A program made the translations under genes and the position numbers. Positions 37,009 to 46,775 of a stretch of 64,000 nt of DNA are shown piece after piece (position 1 is the first letter of the stretch; the number at the start of each line of letters is the position of its first letter). The notes under the pieces were generated by a model. The model was given only the letters and a program-made list of their open reading frames with translations, was not told where the DNA came from and made no database searches. This DNA is from JACRCT01 sp049841135 (GTDB lineage: Bacteria; Myxococcota; Myxococcia; Myxococcales; UBA5297), in NCBI GenBank assembly GCA_049841135.1, contig JASGHK010000005.1, positions 1,240,001 to 1,304,000 on the forward strand, given 5' to 3'.

Positions 37009-37320
37009 ATGTCCGCCATCCGCACCCAGCGCAGCGCCGACACCTGCACGGTCATTCTGGACGGCGCGCTGACCGCGGCCTGCTTCGACGACCTTCGCGC
37101 CGCGCTCTTCCGCGAGCTGGAGGCGGGCGCCCGAGCGGTCAGCCTGGACCTCGGCCGTGCGGACCGGCTCGACGGTTCGGGGTTGGCCTTCCTTTTGCGA
37201 GCAGCCAATACGCTCGAGAAGCGGAATGGCCGCTTCGACGTCGTGAACGTCCCCGCGCCGCTGCTGGAGCTCCTCCACAGCCTTGGGCTGACGACCCGAC
37301 TCAACGCCCGAGGAGCTTAG
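37009..37320 (+). CDS. STAS-domain protein (anti-sigma-factor-antagonist-like)
   Basis: ATG 37009 follows AGGAGG. The 103-residue protein is a single STAS domain: TCTVILDGALTAACFDDLRA, then DRLDGSGLAFLLRAANTLEK with the DGSG loop whose Ser is the phosphorylation site in SpoIIAA-like proteins, and LLELLHSLGLTTRL. It ends 5 bases before cheA, so it is the first gene of the chemosensory operon. A role as a phospho-switch partner of the operon kinase or a scaffold is inferred; no cognate RsbW/SpoIIAB-type kinase is visible in the window. Confidence 0.85.
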   Translation: MSAIRTQRSADTCTVILDGALTAACFDDLRAALFRELEAGARAVSLDLGRADRLDGSGLAFLLRAANTLEKRNGRFDVVNVPAPLLELLHSLGLTTRLNARGA

Positions 37321-37325
37321 GCGCC

Positions 37326-40300
37326 GTGGCCAACAATCCTGTCGATGCCATCGATGAAGAGGCGCTGCGAGAGTTCGTCAGCGAGTCGCGTGAGCACCTG
37401 GCGAGCATCGAGACCGACCTGCTGACGATCGAGTCGGCGGGCGCCAACATCGACGAGCAGCTCGTCAACAAGGTCTTCCGCGCCGCGCACTCCATCAAGG
37501 GCGGCAGCGCCTTCTTCGGCCTCAACCGCATCAAGGCGCTGGCCCACAAGGCGGAGACCGTCCTCGACCGGCTGCGCTCGCGGGAGATGGTGCCCAACCC
37601 GGAGGTCATCAACCTCCTGCTGGCGACCTTCGACCGGCTGGCTTCGATGGTCGGCGACACGGCCACGAGCGAGAGCGTCGACATCTCCGACCTGGTCCTC
37701 GGCCTCACCCAGCTCTGTCCGCCCCCCAGCGCCGACGACACTCTCCCAGCCCCCGCGGCACCGCCGACGCCGCCCGCAGCGCCGCCGCCCCCTGCCGCTT
37801 CGGCCGCCCCACCCGCTCCGCCCGCGCCGGCGGGCCTGCGCCGCTACTCGATCGAGCTGGACCTCGTGCACGACCTGGAGATGGAGGGCAAGGACATCGC
37901 CTCCTTCCTGGCCCAGCTGCGCGAGCGCGGCACGGTCACGAGCAGCTCCGTCGACTTCGAGTCGGTCGGCACGCTCGAGGAAGCCGCGCGCCATCAGCTG
38001 CCGGTGGCCCTGGTCTACGAGACGACGCTCGACCAGGACGCGCTGGTGGACTTCATCGACCTGCCCAGCGATCGCGTGCGGGCGCACGTGGAGGATCCTG
38101 GCTCCAGACCACAGGCCCCAGGCTCCGCGCTCCAGGCCCCGAGCTCCGCGCTCCAGACCCGAGACTCCGCGCCCCTGACTCCGACCGTTGCTCCGCCGCT
38201 TGCGGTCGCGGCCCCCGAGCCGCAGGAGGCCGCGGAGACCGCAGCGCCCCAGAGCCGGACCGAGGAGGCGGGCCCGCGCACCCCCGAGGACACCCTGCGC
38301 ATCGGCGTGGGGCTCCTCGAGACGCTGATGAACCTCACCGGCGAGCTGGTCCTCAGCCGCAACCAGCTGCGCGCCGCCGTGGCGCAGCGGGACATGCAGG
38401 CGCTCTCCTTGGCGGAGCAGCGCCTCGACCAGGTCACCGCGCAGATCCAAGACGTGACCATGGAGACCCGGCTGCAGCCGCTCGGCGCCCTGCTGAGCCG
38501 GGTCCCGCGGGTGGTCCGCGACCTGTCGCGCTCCCTGCACAAGGACATCGTGGTCGACGTGCGCGGCAAGGACGTCGCGCTGGACCGCAGCATCATCGAG
38601 GGCCTGTCCGACCCGCTCACGCACATGGTCCGCAACTCCGTGGACCACGGCATCGAGACCATCGAGGAGCGGCTCAAGGCCGGCAAGCCCCAGACCGGGC
38701 GCCTGCGCATCGAGGGCCTCCACGAGGCCGGCCAGGTCGTCGTGGAGATCGAGGACGACGGCCGGGGCATCGACGTCGCCAAGGTCTCCGAGGCCGCGCT
38801 GCGCAAGGGCCTGATCTCCCCGGAGCGCCTGCGCGGCATGTCGGACCAGGAGAAGATGGCGCTCATCTTCCTTCCCGGCCTGTCCACCGCCGAGAAGGTG
38901 ACCGACGTCTCCGGCCGCGGCGTGGGCATGGACGTCGTGCGCACCAACCTCGACCGGCTGGGCGGCAAGATCGAGATCAAGTCCGAGCGGGGCAAGGGCA
39001 CGCTGCTGCGCATCAAGCTGCCGCTGACCCTGGCCATCATCCCCTCGCTCATCATCTCGGTCGAAGGCGAGCGGTTCGCCATCCCGCAGATCAACGTCGA
39101 CGAGCTGCTGCGCATCCGCGCGGCCGACGTGAAGAAGCGGATCGAGGTGGTGGGCGGCACCGAGGTGCTGCTGCTGCGCGACCGGATCCTGCCGCTGGTG
39201 CGCTTCAGCGACTTCTTGGGCGTGGCCCGCACCTACGTGGACCCAACCACCAAGGAGCGCAAGCCCGACCGGCGCACGGCGCTCGCCGACCGGCGCTCGC
39301 CGCGCCTCGAGCTGGAGTCGTCCGAGCCCACCGCCTCGGCCGCCGACGCGCAGCACGCGCACCGGCGCAGCGGGCAGGACCGCCGGGTGAGCGCGGACGG
39401 GGCCCTGGAGATCGCCGTGGTGACCACCGGCATCACCACCTACGCCCTGGTCGTCGAGTCGTTCCACGACACCGAGGAGATCGTCGTCAAGCCGCTGGGC
39501 CGCTACCTCAAGGGGCTCAACGAGTACGCCGGGGCGACCATCCTGGGCGACGGCAAGGCCGCGCTGATCATCGACGTCGCCGGGCTGGCGACCAAGCTCG
39601 AGCTGACCTCGGTCTCCGCCAGCGCGCGCGCCGTGGAGCGCGCGGAGAGCGCCGAGCGCGAGCGCCTGCTCGACCTGCACTCGCTGCTCACCTTCCGCAA
39701 CGCGCCCGACGAGGTCTGCGCCGCGCCCCTGAGCATCGTCCAGCGCATCGAGCGCATCTCGCCGACCCAGGTGGTGGAGGCCGCTGGCCGCCGGACCATC
39801 CTCTACCGCGGCAGCTCGTTGCCCCTGGTGACCCTGAGCGACGTGGCGCCGGTCAAGCCCATCGGCCCGGCCAAGGAGCTGGCGGTCATCGTGACCAGCG
39901 TCCACGGCCACGAGGTCGGCCTCCTGGGCGCGATGCCGGTGGACGTGGTGGAGACCAAGGCGGTGCTCGACGGCTCGACCCACCGCCGGCCCGGCATCGC
40001 CGGCTCCACCATCCTGCGCGAGCAGATGACCCTGCTGGTCGATATCCAGGAGATGGTCGACACGGTCTACCCGGAGTGGCGGCGCGACGAGCCGGAGCAG
40101 CTGCCGGAGGCGCGGGCCGAAGACCCGGTCACGGTGGCCAAGCGCGGCCTGGCCGTGCTGCTCGCCGAGGACTCGGACTTCTTCCGCAACCAGGTCAAGA
40201 GAATGCTGACCGAGGACGGCTACACCGTCTTCGAAGCGCCCGACGGCGAGGCCGCCTGGCAGACCTTGCTGGCGCACCTCGACGAGATCCGCGCGGTGGT

Positions 40301-40520
40301 GACCGACATCGAGATGCCCCACCTCGACGGGCTGGGCCTGACCCGCCGCATCCGCGCCGAGGCGCGCACCGGCTCGCTGCCCGTCATCGGCCTGAGCTCG
40401 CTGGCGGGCGCCGAGGACATCGAGCGCGGCAACGCCGCGGGCATCGGCGACTACCTCGTCAAGCTGGACCGCGAGCGGCTCCTGGAGAGCCTGCGAAACC
40501 GCACCAAGACCCAGACCTGA
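37326..40520 (+). CDS. cheA: Hybrid chemotaxis histidine kinase CheA-REC
   Basis: GTG 37326 starts a 1064-residue kinase. An Hpt domain comes first with phospho-accepting H55 in FRAAHSIKGG. A Pro/Ala-rich linker leads to a P2-like region (RRYSIELDLVHDLEMEGKDI, ~180-262) and a second linker. The dimerisation segment (TLMNLTGELVLSRNQL) precedes the ATPase with N box HMVRNSVDHG (H433) and GRGVGMDVV. Two CheW-like modules (~545-930), the first with a charged insert near 645-695, and a C-terminal receiver with phospho-site D994 (TDIEMPHLDG) complete it. It phosphorylates its own receiver and CheB; no free CheY is encoded nearby, so output probably goes through the fused receiver. Confidence 0.95.
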   Translation: MANNPVDAIDEEALREFVSESREHLASIETDLLTIESAGANIDEQLVNKVFRAAHSIKGGSAFFGLNRIKALAHKAETVLDRLRSREMVPNPEVINLLLATFDRLASMVGDTATSESVDISDLVLGLTQLCPPPSADDTLPAPAAPPTPPAAPPPPAASAAPPAPPAPAGLRRYSIELDLVHDLEMEGKDIASFLAQLRERGTVTSSSVDFESVGTLEEAARHQLPVALVYETTLDQDALVDFIDLPSDRVRAHVEDPGSRPQAPGSALQAPSSALQTRDSAPLTPTVAPPLAVAAPEPQEAAETAAPQSRTEEAGPRTPEDTLRIGVGLLETLMNLTGELVLSRNQLRAAVAQRDMQALSLAEQRLDQVTAQIQDVTMETRLQPLGALLSRVPRVVRDLSRSLHKDIVVDVRGKDVALDRSIIEGLSDPLTHMVRNSVDHGIETIEERLKAGKPQTGRLRIEGLHEAGQVVVEIEDDGRGIDVAKVSEAALRKGLISPERLRGMSDQEKMALIFLPGLSTAEKVTDVSGRGVGMDVVRTNLDRLGGKIEIKSERGKGTLLRIKLPLTLAIIPSLIISVEGERFAIPQINVDELLRIRAADVKKRIEVVGGTEVLLLRDRILPLVRFSDFLGVARTYVDPTTKERKPDRRTALADRRSPRLELESSEPTASAADAQHAHRRSGQDRRVSADGALEIAVVTTGITTYALVVESFHDTEEIVVKPLGRYLKGLNEYAGATILGDGKAALIIDVAGLATKLELTSVSASARAVERAESAERERLLDLHSLLTFRNAPDEVCAAPLSIVQRIERISPTQVVEAAGRRTILYRGSSLPLVTLSDVAPVKPIGPAKELAVIVTSVHGHEVGLLGAMPVDVVETKAVLDGSTHRRPGIAGSTILREQMTLLVDIQEMVDTVYPEWRRDEPEQLPEARAEDPVTVAKRGLAVLLAEDSDFFRNQVKRMLTEDGYTVFEAPDGEAAWQTLLAHLDEIRAVVTDIEMPHLDGLGLTRRIRAEARTGSLPVIGLSSLAGAEDIERGNAAGIGDYLVKLDRERLLESLRNRTKTQT

Positions 40521-40568
40521 ACCCGAACCACCCCCCGCCGAGCCGTACGTACCTGGAGAACGCACCTC

Positions 40569-42242
40569 ATGATGCTCACGAACATGAAGATCGTCTGGCG
40601 ACTCGTCCTCGGCTTTGGAGTGCTGCTCGCCATCATGGCGGCGGTCAGCATCGCCACCTACGCCAAGGTCAGCAGCGTGGAGGTCGCGACCAAAGAGCTG
40701 GCGCGCGAGGGCCGGATGACGGTGGTCGCGGCCCGGGCGGTGGCGGACATCGACCAGATCGTGATCCAGGTGGCGGGGATCGTGGCTCAGCGCGACCTGG
40801 CCAAGAAGAAGGAGGCGCTCAACACCATCGCGGAGCACCGCGGCGAGCTCGGCGAGAGCCTGCGCGAGCTCCGGGAGTCCACCAGGACCGACGAGGGCAA
40901 GGCGAGGCTGCGCGACGTCGAGAACGCCATCGCGGGCCTGCGCCAGGCCGACGACAAGGCGCTCGAGGAGTCCCTGGCCGGCCGCGACGCCGAGGCGCTG
41001 GTCCTCTTCGAGCAGGTGGTCAAACCCGCCAATCGCCAGCTGGCCAAGGCCATCGACGACTACCTCGGCTTCCTCGGGATCCGGCAGAAGGCCGTGCAGG
41101 AGGATGCGGTCCGAGACGTCGCCAGCACCCAGTCCACCGTGGTGGTGGGCGCGCTCCTCATGCTCCTCTTGGCGGTGGGCTCCGCCCTCGTCATCACCCG
41201 CAGCATCACCAAGCCCATCCACCACTTCGGCCTGGTCCTCAAAGACCTGGCCAAGGGCGACCTGACGGTGGAGATCGACGCCGAGGCGCTCTCGCGCAAG
41301 GACGAATTGGGCGACGTCTCCCGCGCTGCCCAGACGATGATCGACGCCCTGCGCAAGCTGGTCGGCGACATCTCCACCGGCGTGCAGACCCTGGCGGCCT
41401 CCTCCACCGAGCTGTCCACCATCGCCAGCCAGACCACGGGCGGCGTGCAGACCATGCGCAGCCGGGCCACCACCGTCGCCGCCGCCGCCGAGGAGGCCAG
41501 CGCCAACACGCTGTCGGTGGCCTCCGGGATGAAGCAGGCCTCCACCAGCCTCTCGTCGGTGGCCAGCGCCACCGAGCAGATGAGCGCCGCCATCGCCGAG
41601 GTCGCCCACAACGCCGCCAAGGCGCGCACCATCAGCGAGCAGGCCACGGCCCAGGGCGAGGTGGTCTCCACCACCATGAAGGAGCTCGGCGAGGCCGCCC
41701 GGCAGATCGGCAAGGTCACCGAGACCATCACCGACATCTCCAGCCAGACCAACCTCCTGGCCCTCAACGCCACCATCGAGGCCGCGCGCGCCGGCACCGC
41801 CGGCAAGGGCTTCGCGGTGGTGGCCAACGAGATCAAGGAGCTGGCCCGCCAGACCGCCGCCGCCACCGAGGACATCAAGACCAAGATCTCCGGCGTGCAG
41901 AGCTCCACCGGCGGCGCCATCGCCGACATCGAGAAGATCACCGGCGTCGTCCGCGACGTGGGCGGCCTGGTCAACTCCATCGCCGCCTCCATCGAGGAGC
42001 AGGCGGCGGTGACCAAGGACGTGGCCCGCAACATCTCCCAGGCCACCACCGGCGTCAGCGACTCCAACTCCCGCGTCGAGCAGACGGCGACCGTCTCCAA
42101 GACCATCGCCCAGGACATCGCCGGGGTGAACTCGGCGGCGGTGGAGATCGACCAGGGTGGCGCGCAGGTCGCGGCCAGCGCCGCCTCCCTGTCGAAGCTC
42201 GCCGAGCAGCTGCGCGGCCTGACCGCCCAGTTCAGGATGTGA
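40569..42242 (+). CDS. Methyl-accepting chemotaxis protein 1
   Basis: ATG 40569 lies behind GGAGAA. The 557-residue transducer has TM1 (~11-31), a ~160-residue four-helix-bundle-like sensor (~32-190), TM2 (VVVGALLMLLLAVGSALVIT), a HAMP linker and a long signalling domain whose hairpin tip reads NLLALNATIEAARAG. It signals to CheA through CheW. From about residue 258 on it is nearly identical to the next gene's product, while the sensor domains differ. Confidence 0.95.
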   Translation: MMLTNMKIVWRLVLGFGVLLAIMAAVSIATYAKVSSVEVATKELAREGRMTVVAARAVADIDQIVIQVAGIVAQRDLAKKKEALNTIAEHRGELGESLRELRESTRTDEGKARLRDVENAIAGLRQADDKALEESLAGRDAEALVLFEQVVKPANRQLAKAIDDYLGFLGIRQKAVQEDAVRDVASTQSTVVVGALLMLLLAVGSALVITRSITKPIHHFGLVLKDLAKGDLTVEIDAEALSRKDELGDVSRAAQTMIDALRKLVGDISTGVQTLAASSTELSTIASQTTGGVQTMRSRATTVAAAAEEASANTLSVASGMKQASTSLSSVASATEQMSAAIAEVAHNAAKARTISEQATAQGEVVSTTMKELGEAARQIGKVTETITDISSQTNLLALNATIEAARAGTAGKGFAVVANEIKELARQTAAATEDIKTKISGVQSSTGGAIADIEKITGVVRDVGGLVNSIAASIEEQAAVTKDVARNISQATTGVSDSNSRVEQTATVSKTIAQDIAGVNSAAVEIDQGGAQVAASAASLSKLAEQLRGLTAQFRM

Positions 42243-42300
42243 GCCCGCTGCCGAGGCTGCGAGCGGTGCTCAGCGCCCGCCGAGGATCGGGAGAACGCCG

Positions 42301-43974
42301 ATGATGCTCAACAACCTCAAGGTCTCCTGGCGGCTGACCCTCGGCTTCGGCGCCCTGATCGTCGTGATGGCGCTGGCGACGACCTTCACCATCGTCAACC
42401 TCGGCCGCATCGAGGACGCGACCCACAACCTCGAGAGTGAGAGCCGGCTGATGGCCCTCATCGGCGACATGGTCCGCGACATCGACGGGATCGTCATCCA
42501 CGTCGGGGCGCTCCTCACTCAGCACGAGCCGGCCAGGAGAAAGGTCGCGCTCACCGCCATCGCCGAGCAGCACCGCAAGGTGGCCTCTGCGATGGAGGAC
42601 GTCCGCAAGCTCCTCTACAAGGAGCACGGGCGCGAGCTGCTCCGGAAGTGCGAAGACGCGGTGACCGCGTTGCGCGCGGCGGACGCCGAAGCCGCCGACC
42701 TGGCGATGGCGGGCAGGGACGCGGAGGCCTTCGCCCAGTTCGACGACCGGGTGCTCCCGGCCAACGCGAAGGTGGAGGAGGCCGTGGATGCCTTCCTGGC
42801 CTTCCGCCACGAGATGCAGGCCTCCCAGGAGAAGATCGCGCTGGAGAACATCTCCGCAGCACGCTTCTCCGCCTCCTTGGGCGGCGTGCTGGTGTTCCTC
42901 TTCGCCATCGTGGCCGGCTTCGTCATCAGCCGCAGCGTCTCCAGGCCGGTGAATGCGTTCGTCCAGGTGGTCGACCAGCTCTCGAAGGGCGACCTGACGG
43001 TGGAGATCGAGGCCGAGGCGCTCGCCCGCAAGGACGAGATGGGCGACCTGTCGCGCGCGGCTCAGGCCATGGTCGACAACCTGCGACGGATGGTGGGCGA
43101 CATCTCCACCGGCGTGCAGACCCTGGCGGCCTCGTCCACGGAGCTGTCCACCATCGCCAGCCAGACCACGGGCGGGGCGCAGACCATGCGCAGCCGGGCC
43201 ACCACCGTCGCCGCCGCCGCCGAGGAGGCCAGCGCCAACACCCTCTCGGTGGCTGCCGGGATGAAGCAGGCCTCCACCAGCCTCTCGACGGTGGCCAACG
43301 CCACCGAGCAGATGAGCGCCGCCATCGCCGAGGTCGCCCACAACGCCGCCAAGGCCCGCACCATCAGCGAGCAGGCCACCGCGCAGGGCCAGGTGGTCAC
43401 CACCACCATGAAGGAGCTCGGCGACGCCGCCCGGCAGATCGGCAAGGTCACCGAGACCATCACCGACATCTCCAGCCAGACCAACCTCCTGGCCCTCAAC
43501 GCCACCATCGAGGCCGCCCGCGCCGGCGCCGCCGGCAAGGGCTTCGCGGTGGTGGCCAACGAGATCAAGGAGCTGGCCCGCCAGACCGCCGCCGCCACCG
43601 AGGACATCAAGACCAAGATCTCCGGGGTGCAGAGCTCCACCGGCGGCGCCATCGCCGACATCGAGAAGATCACCGGGGTCGTCCAGGACGTGGGCGGCCT
43701 GGTCAGCTCCATCGCCGCCTCCATCGAGGAGCAGGCGGCGGTGACCAAGGACGTGGCCCGCAACATCTCCCAGGCCACCACCGGCGTCAGCGACTCCAAC
43801 TGCCGCGTCGAGCAGACCGCGACCGTCTCCAAGACCATCGCCCAGGACATCGCCGGGGTGAACTCGGCGGCGGTGGAGATTGACCAGGGCGGCGCGCAGG
43901 TCGCGGCCAGCGCCGCCTCCCTGTCGAAGCTCGCCGAGCAGCTGCGCGGCTTGACCGCCCAGTTCAAGATGTGA
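42301..43974 (+). CDS. Methyl-accepting chemotaxis protein 2, tandem paralogue
   Basis: ATG 42301 follows GGGAG. The 557-residue protein has the same layout as its upstream neighbour: TM1 (LTLGFGALIVVMALATT), a helical sensor, TM2 (GVLVFLFAIVAGFVIS), HAMP (RPVNAFVQVVDQLSKGDL) and a signalling domain that differs from the neighbour's at only about 15 of 300 residues. The sensor domain is far more diverged, so the pair probably reads two cues into one kinase. Equal lengths and shared tail point to tandem duplication with conversion of the 3' half. Confidence 0.95.
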   Translation: MMLNNLKVSWRLTLGFGALIVVMALATTFTIVNLGRIEDATHNLESESRLMALIGDMVRDIDGIVIHVGALLTQHEPARRKVALTAIAEQHRKVASAMEDVRKLLYKEHGRELLRKCEDAVTALRAADAEAADLAMAGRDAEAFAQFDDRVLPANAKVEEAVDAFLAFRHEMQASQEKIALENISAARFSASLGGVLVFLFAIVAGFVISRSVSRPVNAFVQVVDQLSKGDLTVEIEAEALARKDEMGDLSRAAQAMVDNLRRMVGDISTGVQTLAASSTELSTIASQTTGGAQTMRSRATTVAAAAEEASANTLSVAAGMKQASTSLSTVANATEQMSAAIAEVAHNAAKARTISEQATAQGQVVTTTMKELGDAARQIGKVTETITDISSQTNLLALNATIEAARAGAAGKGFAVVANEIKELARQTAAATEDIKTKISGVQSSTGGAIADIEKITGVVQDVGGLVSSIAASIEEQAAVTKDVARNISQATTGVSDSNCRVEQTATVSKTIAQDIAGVNSAAVEIDQGGAQVAASAASLSKLAEQLRGLTAQFKM

Positions 43975-43989
43975 GGAGGCCCTCAGGCC

Positions 43990-44445
43990 ATGTCTGCCGC
44001 AGCCGAGACCACCAGCCAGGACGTCCAGCTCGTCGCCACCTTCCTCTTGGGCCAGGCCGCCTTCGGCGTCTCGGCCCAGGACATCGAGGAGGTGGTGCGC
44101 CCCGGCAACATCACGCCGGTGCACCACGCCGCCTCGCACGTGGTGGGCATCCGCAACCTGCGCGGGCGCATCGTCACCGTCATCGACCTCGGCGCGCGCC
44201 TGCAGCTGACGTCGGTCGACCCGGGGCCCGAGGCGCGGGTGCTCATCGTCGACTGGAAGGGCGAGTCGGTCGGGGTGCTGGTCGACCAGGTCGCGGACAC
44301 CATCGCCGTGGACCCCAAGGCCATCGAGCCGGCGCCCGGCAACGTCCACGGCGTGCAGGCGAGGAACCTGCGCGGGGTCTTCCGCGGGGCCGAGCGGCTG
44401 GTGGCCCTGCTGGACCTGAGCGCGACGTTGGATTCGAGCCCTTGA
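43990..44445 (+). CDS. cheW: Chemotaxis adaptor CheW
   Basis: ATG 43990 follows GAGGAGG. The 151-residue CheW domain couples receptors to CheA in the cytoplasm; it has the expected VATFLLGQAAFGVSAQDIEE opening, PGNITPVHHAASHVVGIRNL, RGRIVTVIDLG and LVDQVADTI segments. It sits 15 bases after the second receptor gene. CheA itself already has two CheW-like modules. Confidence 0.94.
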   Translation: MSAAAETTSQDVQLVATFLLGQAAFGVSAQDIEEVVRPGNITPVHHAASHVVGIRNLRGRIVTVIDLGARLQLTSVDPGPEARVLIVDWKGESVGVLVDQVADTIAVDPKAIEPAPGNVHGVQARNLRGVFRGAERLVALLDLSATLDSSP

Positions 44446-44453
44446 GAGGAGCG

Positions 44454-45656
44454 ATGGCCCAAGGCGGCGCCGCCGCCCGAGCCATTCTCGAGAAGCCTAT
44501 GAGCCTGCGGGTCCTGGTCGCCGACGACTCCATCCTGTTCCGCCGCGTCATCGCGGAGGTGCTGCGCCGCGAGCCGGACGTGGAGGTGGTGGGCAGCGTC
44601 GGCAACGGCAAGCTGGCGCTGCAGCGGGTGCAGGAGCTCAAGCCCGACCTCCTGACCCTGGACCTGGAGATGCCGGAGATGGACGGGCTGGCGGTGCTGG
44701 AGGCCCTGCGCCGCTCGAACGACCCGATGAAGGTGGTGGTCATCAGCTCGCTGACCCCGCGCGGCGGCAAGATGACCATGCGCGCGCTCGACCTGGGCGC
44801 CTTCGACTTCATCACCAAGCCGGACGCCGGCAGCGCCGACGCCAGCCGCGAGGCCATCCGCGCCGAGCTCTCGCCCATCGTGCGCATGCTCAAGCACCAG
44901 CTGAGCATGCGGGCCATCCTGCGCCGCCCGACCTCGGGCCCCACCGCCGCCGCCCCGGCCCCGGCCCCCACCCCGGCCGCCGCCCGGTCCCCGGCGCCGG
45001 CCAAGCCCCTCTCGCCGCAGCCGGTGTCGATGCGCTCGCTGCTCTCGACCGGCGGCGGTGGCGGCCAGCGGCCGGCGGAGCTGGTGCTCATCGGCGTCTC
45101 CACCGGCGGGCCGAAGGCGCTGATGACGCTGTTGCCCGAGCTGCCCGGCGACCTGGGGGCTCCGGTCCTCATCGTGCAGCACATGCCGCCGGTCTTCACC
45201 GCCTCGCTGGCCTCGAGCCTGGGCGAGCGCTGTGCGCTCAAGGTCGTCGAGGCGGCCCACGGCGACCGGGTCGCGGCCAACACCGTCTACATCGCGCCCG
45301 GCGGGCGGCAGATGGGGGTGGCCGGCGGGGGCGCCGAAGGGCTGACCGTGCGCATCAGCGACGACCCGCCGGAGAACAACTGCCGCCCGGCGGTGGACTT
45401 CCTGTTCCGCTCCGTCTCCCAGCGCTTCGCGGGCCGCTCGGTCGCGACCATCCTGACCGGCATGGGCGACGACGGCGCGCGCGGGCTCCAGCTGCTCAAG
45501 CCGCAGGGCTGCCTCATCCTGGCCCAGGACGAGGCGTCGTCGGTCGTCTTCGGCATGCCGCGCGCGGCCGTCGAGGCCGGCGTCGTGGACGAGGTGCTGC
45601 CCCTCGCCAAGATCGCCTCGCGCATCACCGCCGCGGTCCGGAGCCGGCACGCATGA
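44454..45656 (+). CDS. cheB: Protein-glutamate methylesterase CheB
   Basis: ATG 44454 lies behind AGAGGAG; an inner ATG at 44499 (MSLRVLVADDS) is a second option. The 400-residue protein pairs a receiver domain (phospho-site D70 in LLTLDLEMPEMDG) with a methylesterase domain joined by an Ala/Pro linker (~160-200). The Ser-His-Asp triad is visible as GVSTGGP (S216), QHMP (H243) and MGDDG (D339 or D340). It demethylates receptors when phosphorylated by CheA. Its stop overlaps the cheR start (ATGA). Confidence 0.96.
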   Translation: MAQGGAAARAILEKPMSLRVLVADDSILFRRVIAEVLRREPDVEVVGSVGNGKLALQRVQELKPDLLTLDLEMPEMDGLAVLEALRRSNDPMKVVVISSLTPRGGKMTMRALDLGAFDFITKPDAGSADASREAIRAELSPIVRMLKHQLSMRAILRRPTSGPTAAAPAPAPTPAAARSPAPAKPLSPQPVSMRSLLSTGGGGGQRPAELVLIGVSTGGPKALMTLLPELPGDLGAPVLIVQHMPPVFTASLASSLGERCALKVVEAAHGDRVAANTVYIAPGGRQMGVAGGGAEGLTVRISDDPPENNCRPAVDFLFRSVSQRFAGRSVATILTGMGDDGARGLQLLKPQGCLILAQDEASSVVFGMPRAAVEAGVVDEVLPLAKIASRITAAVRSRHA

Positions 45657-46616
45657 GCGGACCGGTGGCCATCACCAAGGACGAGCAGGCGACGTGGTCG
45701 CGCTACGTCTTCGAGCTGTGCGGCATCGTCCTCGACGAGACCAAGGGCTACCTCCTGGAGACGCGGCTCGCGCCGCTGCTGCGCGAGACGAGCTCCACCA
45801 GCTTCAGCGAGCTGTACCGCAAGGCGAAGGCCGACCCCGGCCCGAAGATGCGCCAGAGCATCATCGACGCCATCACCACCAACGAGACCTCGTTCTTCCG
45901 CGACACCTCGCCCTTCGAGCTGTTGCGCCACAAGCTCATCCCCGAGGCGGTCGACCGCTACAAGAAGCTGAACGTGCGGCCGGTGCCGCTGCGCATCTGG
46001 AGCGCGGCCTGCTCGACGGGGCAGGAGGCCTACAGCACGGCCATCACGCTCAAGGAGACGCTGGGAGACCTGTCCGGCTACGACCTCCGCATCCTGGGCA
46101 CGGACATCTCCGACCGCGCGGTGGCGCAGGCCAGCTACGGCCACTTCCACCGCATGGACCTGGAGCGCGGACTGCTGCCCGAGCAGATCAACCGGCACTT
46201 CGAGAAGGTGGGGGACCGCTACAAGGCGCGCGACGAGCTGCGGGCGATGATGACCTTCCGCCACCTGAACCTGTTGCAGCCGCTGTCGGTGCCGGGCCCG
46301 TTCGACCTCATCTTCTGCCGCAACGTCGCCATCTACTTCTCGGAGGCGGACCGCGCGAAGCTGTTCCAGCGGCTGGGCGCGCTGCTGGGCCCCGAGGGCA
46401 GCCTGATCATCGGGGCGACCGAGTCGATCGGCGCGCTGGTCCCCGAGCTCGGAGCCGCAGCGGCACCTGAGGTCGGTCTTCTACAAGCGCAAGGCCCCCG
46501 GGCCCGCCGCCTCGATCGTCTCGGCGCCGGCGCCTTCGCTCCCCACTCCGCCTCGCGCGCCTGCCCCAGCACCTGCTCGCCCGGCGATGGTGTCGGCCCC
46601 GATGCTGCGGCGCTGA
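45653..46616 (+). pseudogene. cheR: Chemotaxis methyltransferase CheR with +1 frameshift near 46451
   Basis: The protein transfers methyl groups from S-adenosylmethionine to receptor glutamates. The N-terminal and SAM-binding domains are intact: NETSFFRDTSPFELLR, RIWSAACSTGQEAYS, LGTDISDRAVAQASYG, PFDLIFCRNVAIYF, LIIGATESI. After VPEL one extra base near 46449-46453 throws the frame; removing it gives EPQRHLRSVFYKRKAPG, the normal CheR ending, plus a Pro/Ala tail to the stop at 46616. As written the frame would end in unrelated residues at 46741. All catalytic parts precede the break, so function may survive. Confidence 0.88.
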
Positions 46617-46775
46617 ACCGCGAGCTCGTCGAGGGGCCAGGGCTTGAACCTTGCCGCTCGTCCTTGGTGGCGCGATGGGGACCTGCTGAATCGCCAAGGT
46701 CGCCAAGGGACCAAGGTCGCCAAGAGCATCTTTCTGGTTGATTGGCTTTCGCCCGGGGTCGCTCGTTCTGACAAG

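Noticed and set aside
37317..41609. Very long open antisense frame across cheA and the first receptor gene
   Set aside because: It mirrors the GC3 bias of the sense genes, is rich in His/Asp/Gly/Arg shadow composition, and overlaps clear chemotaxis genes.
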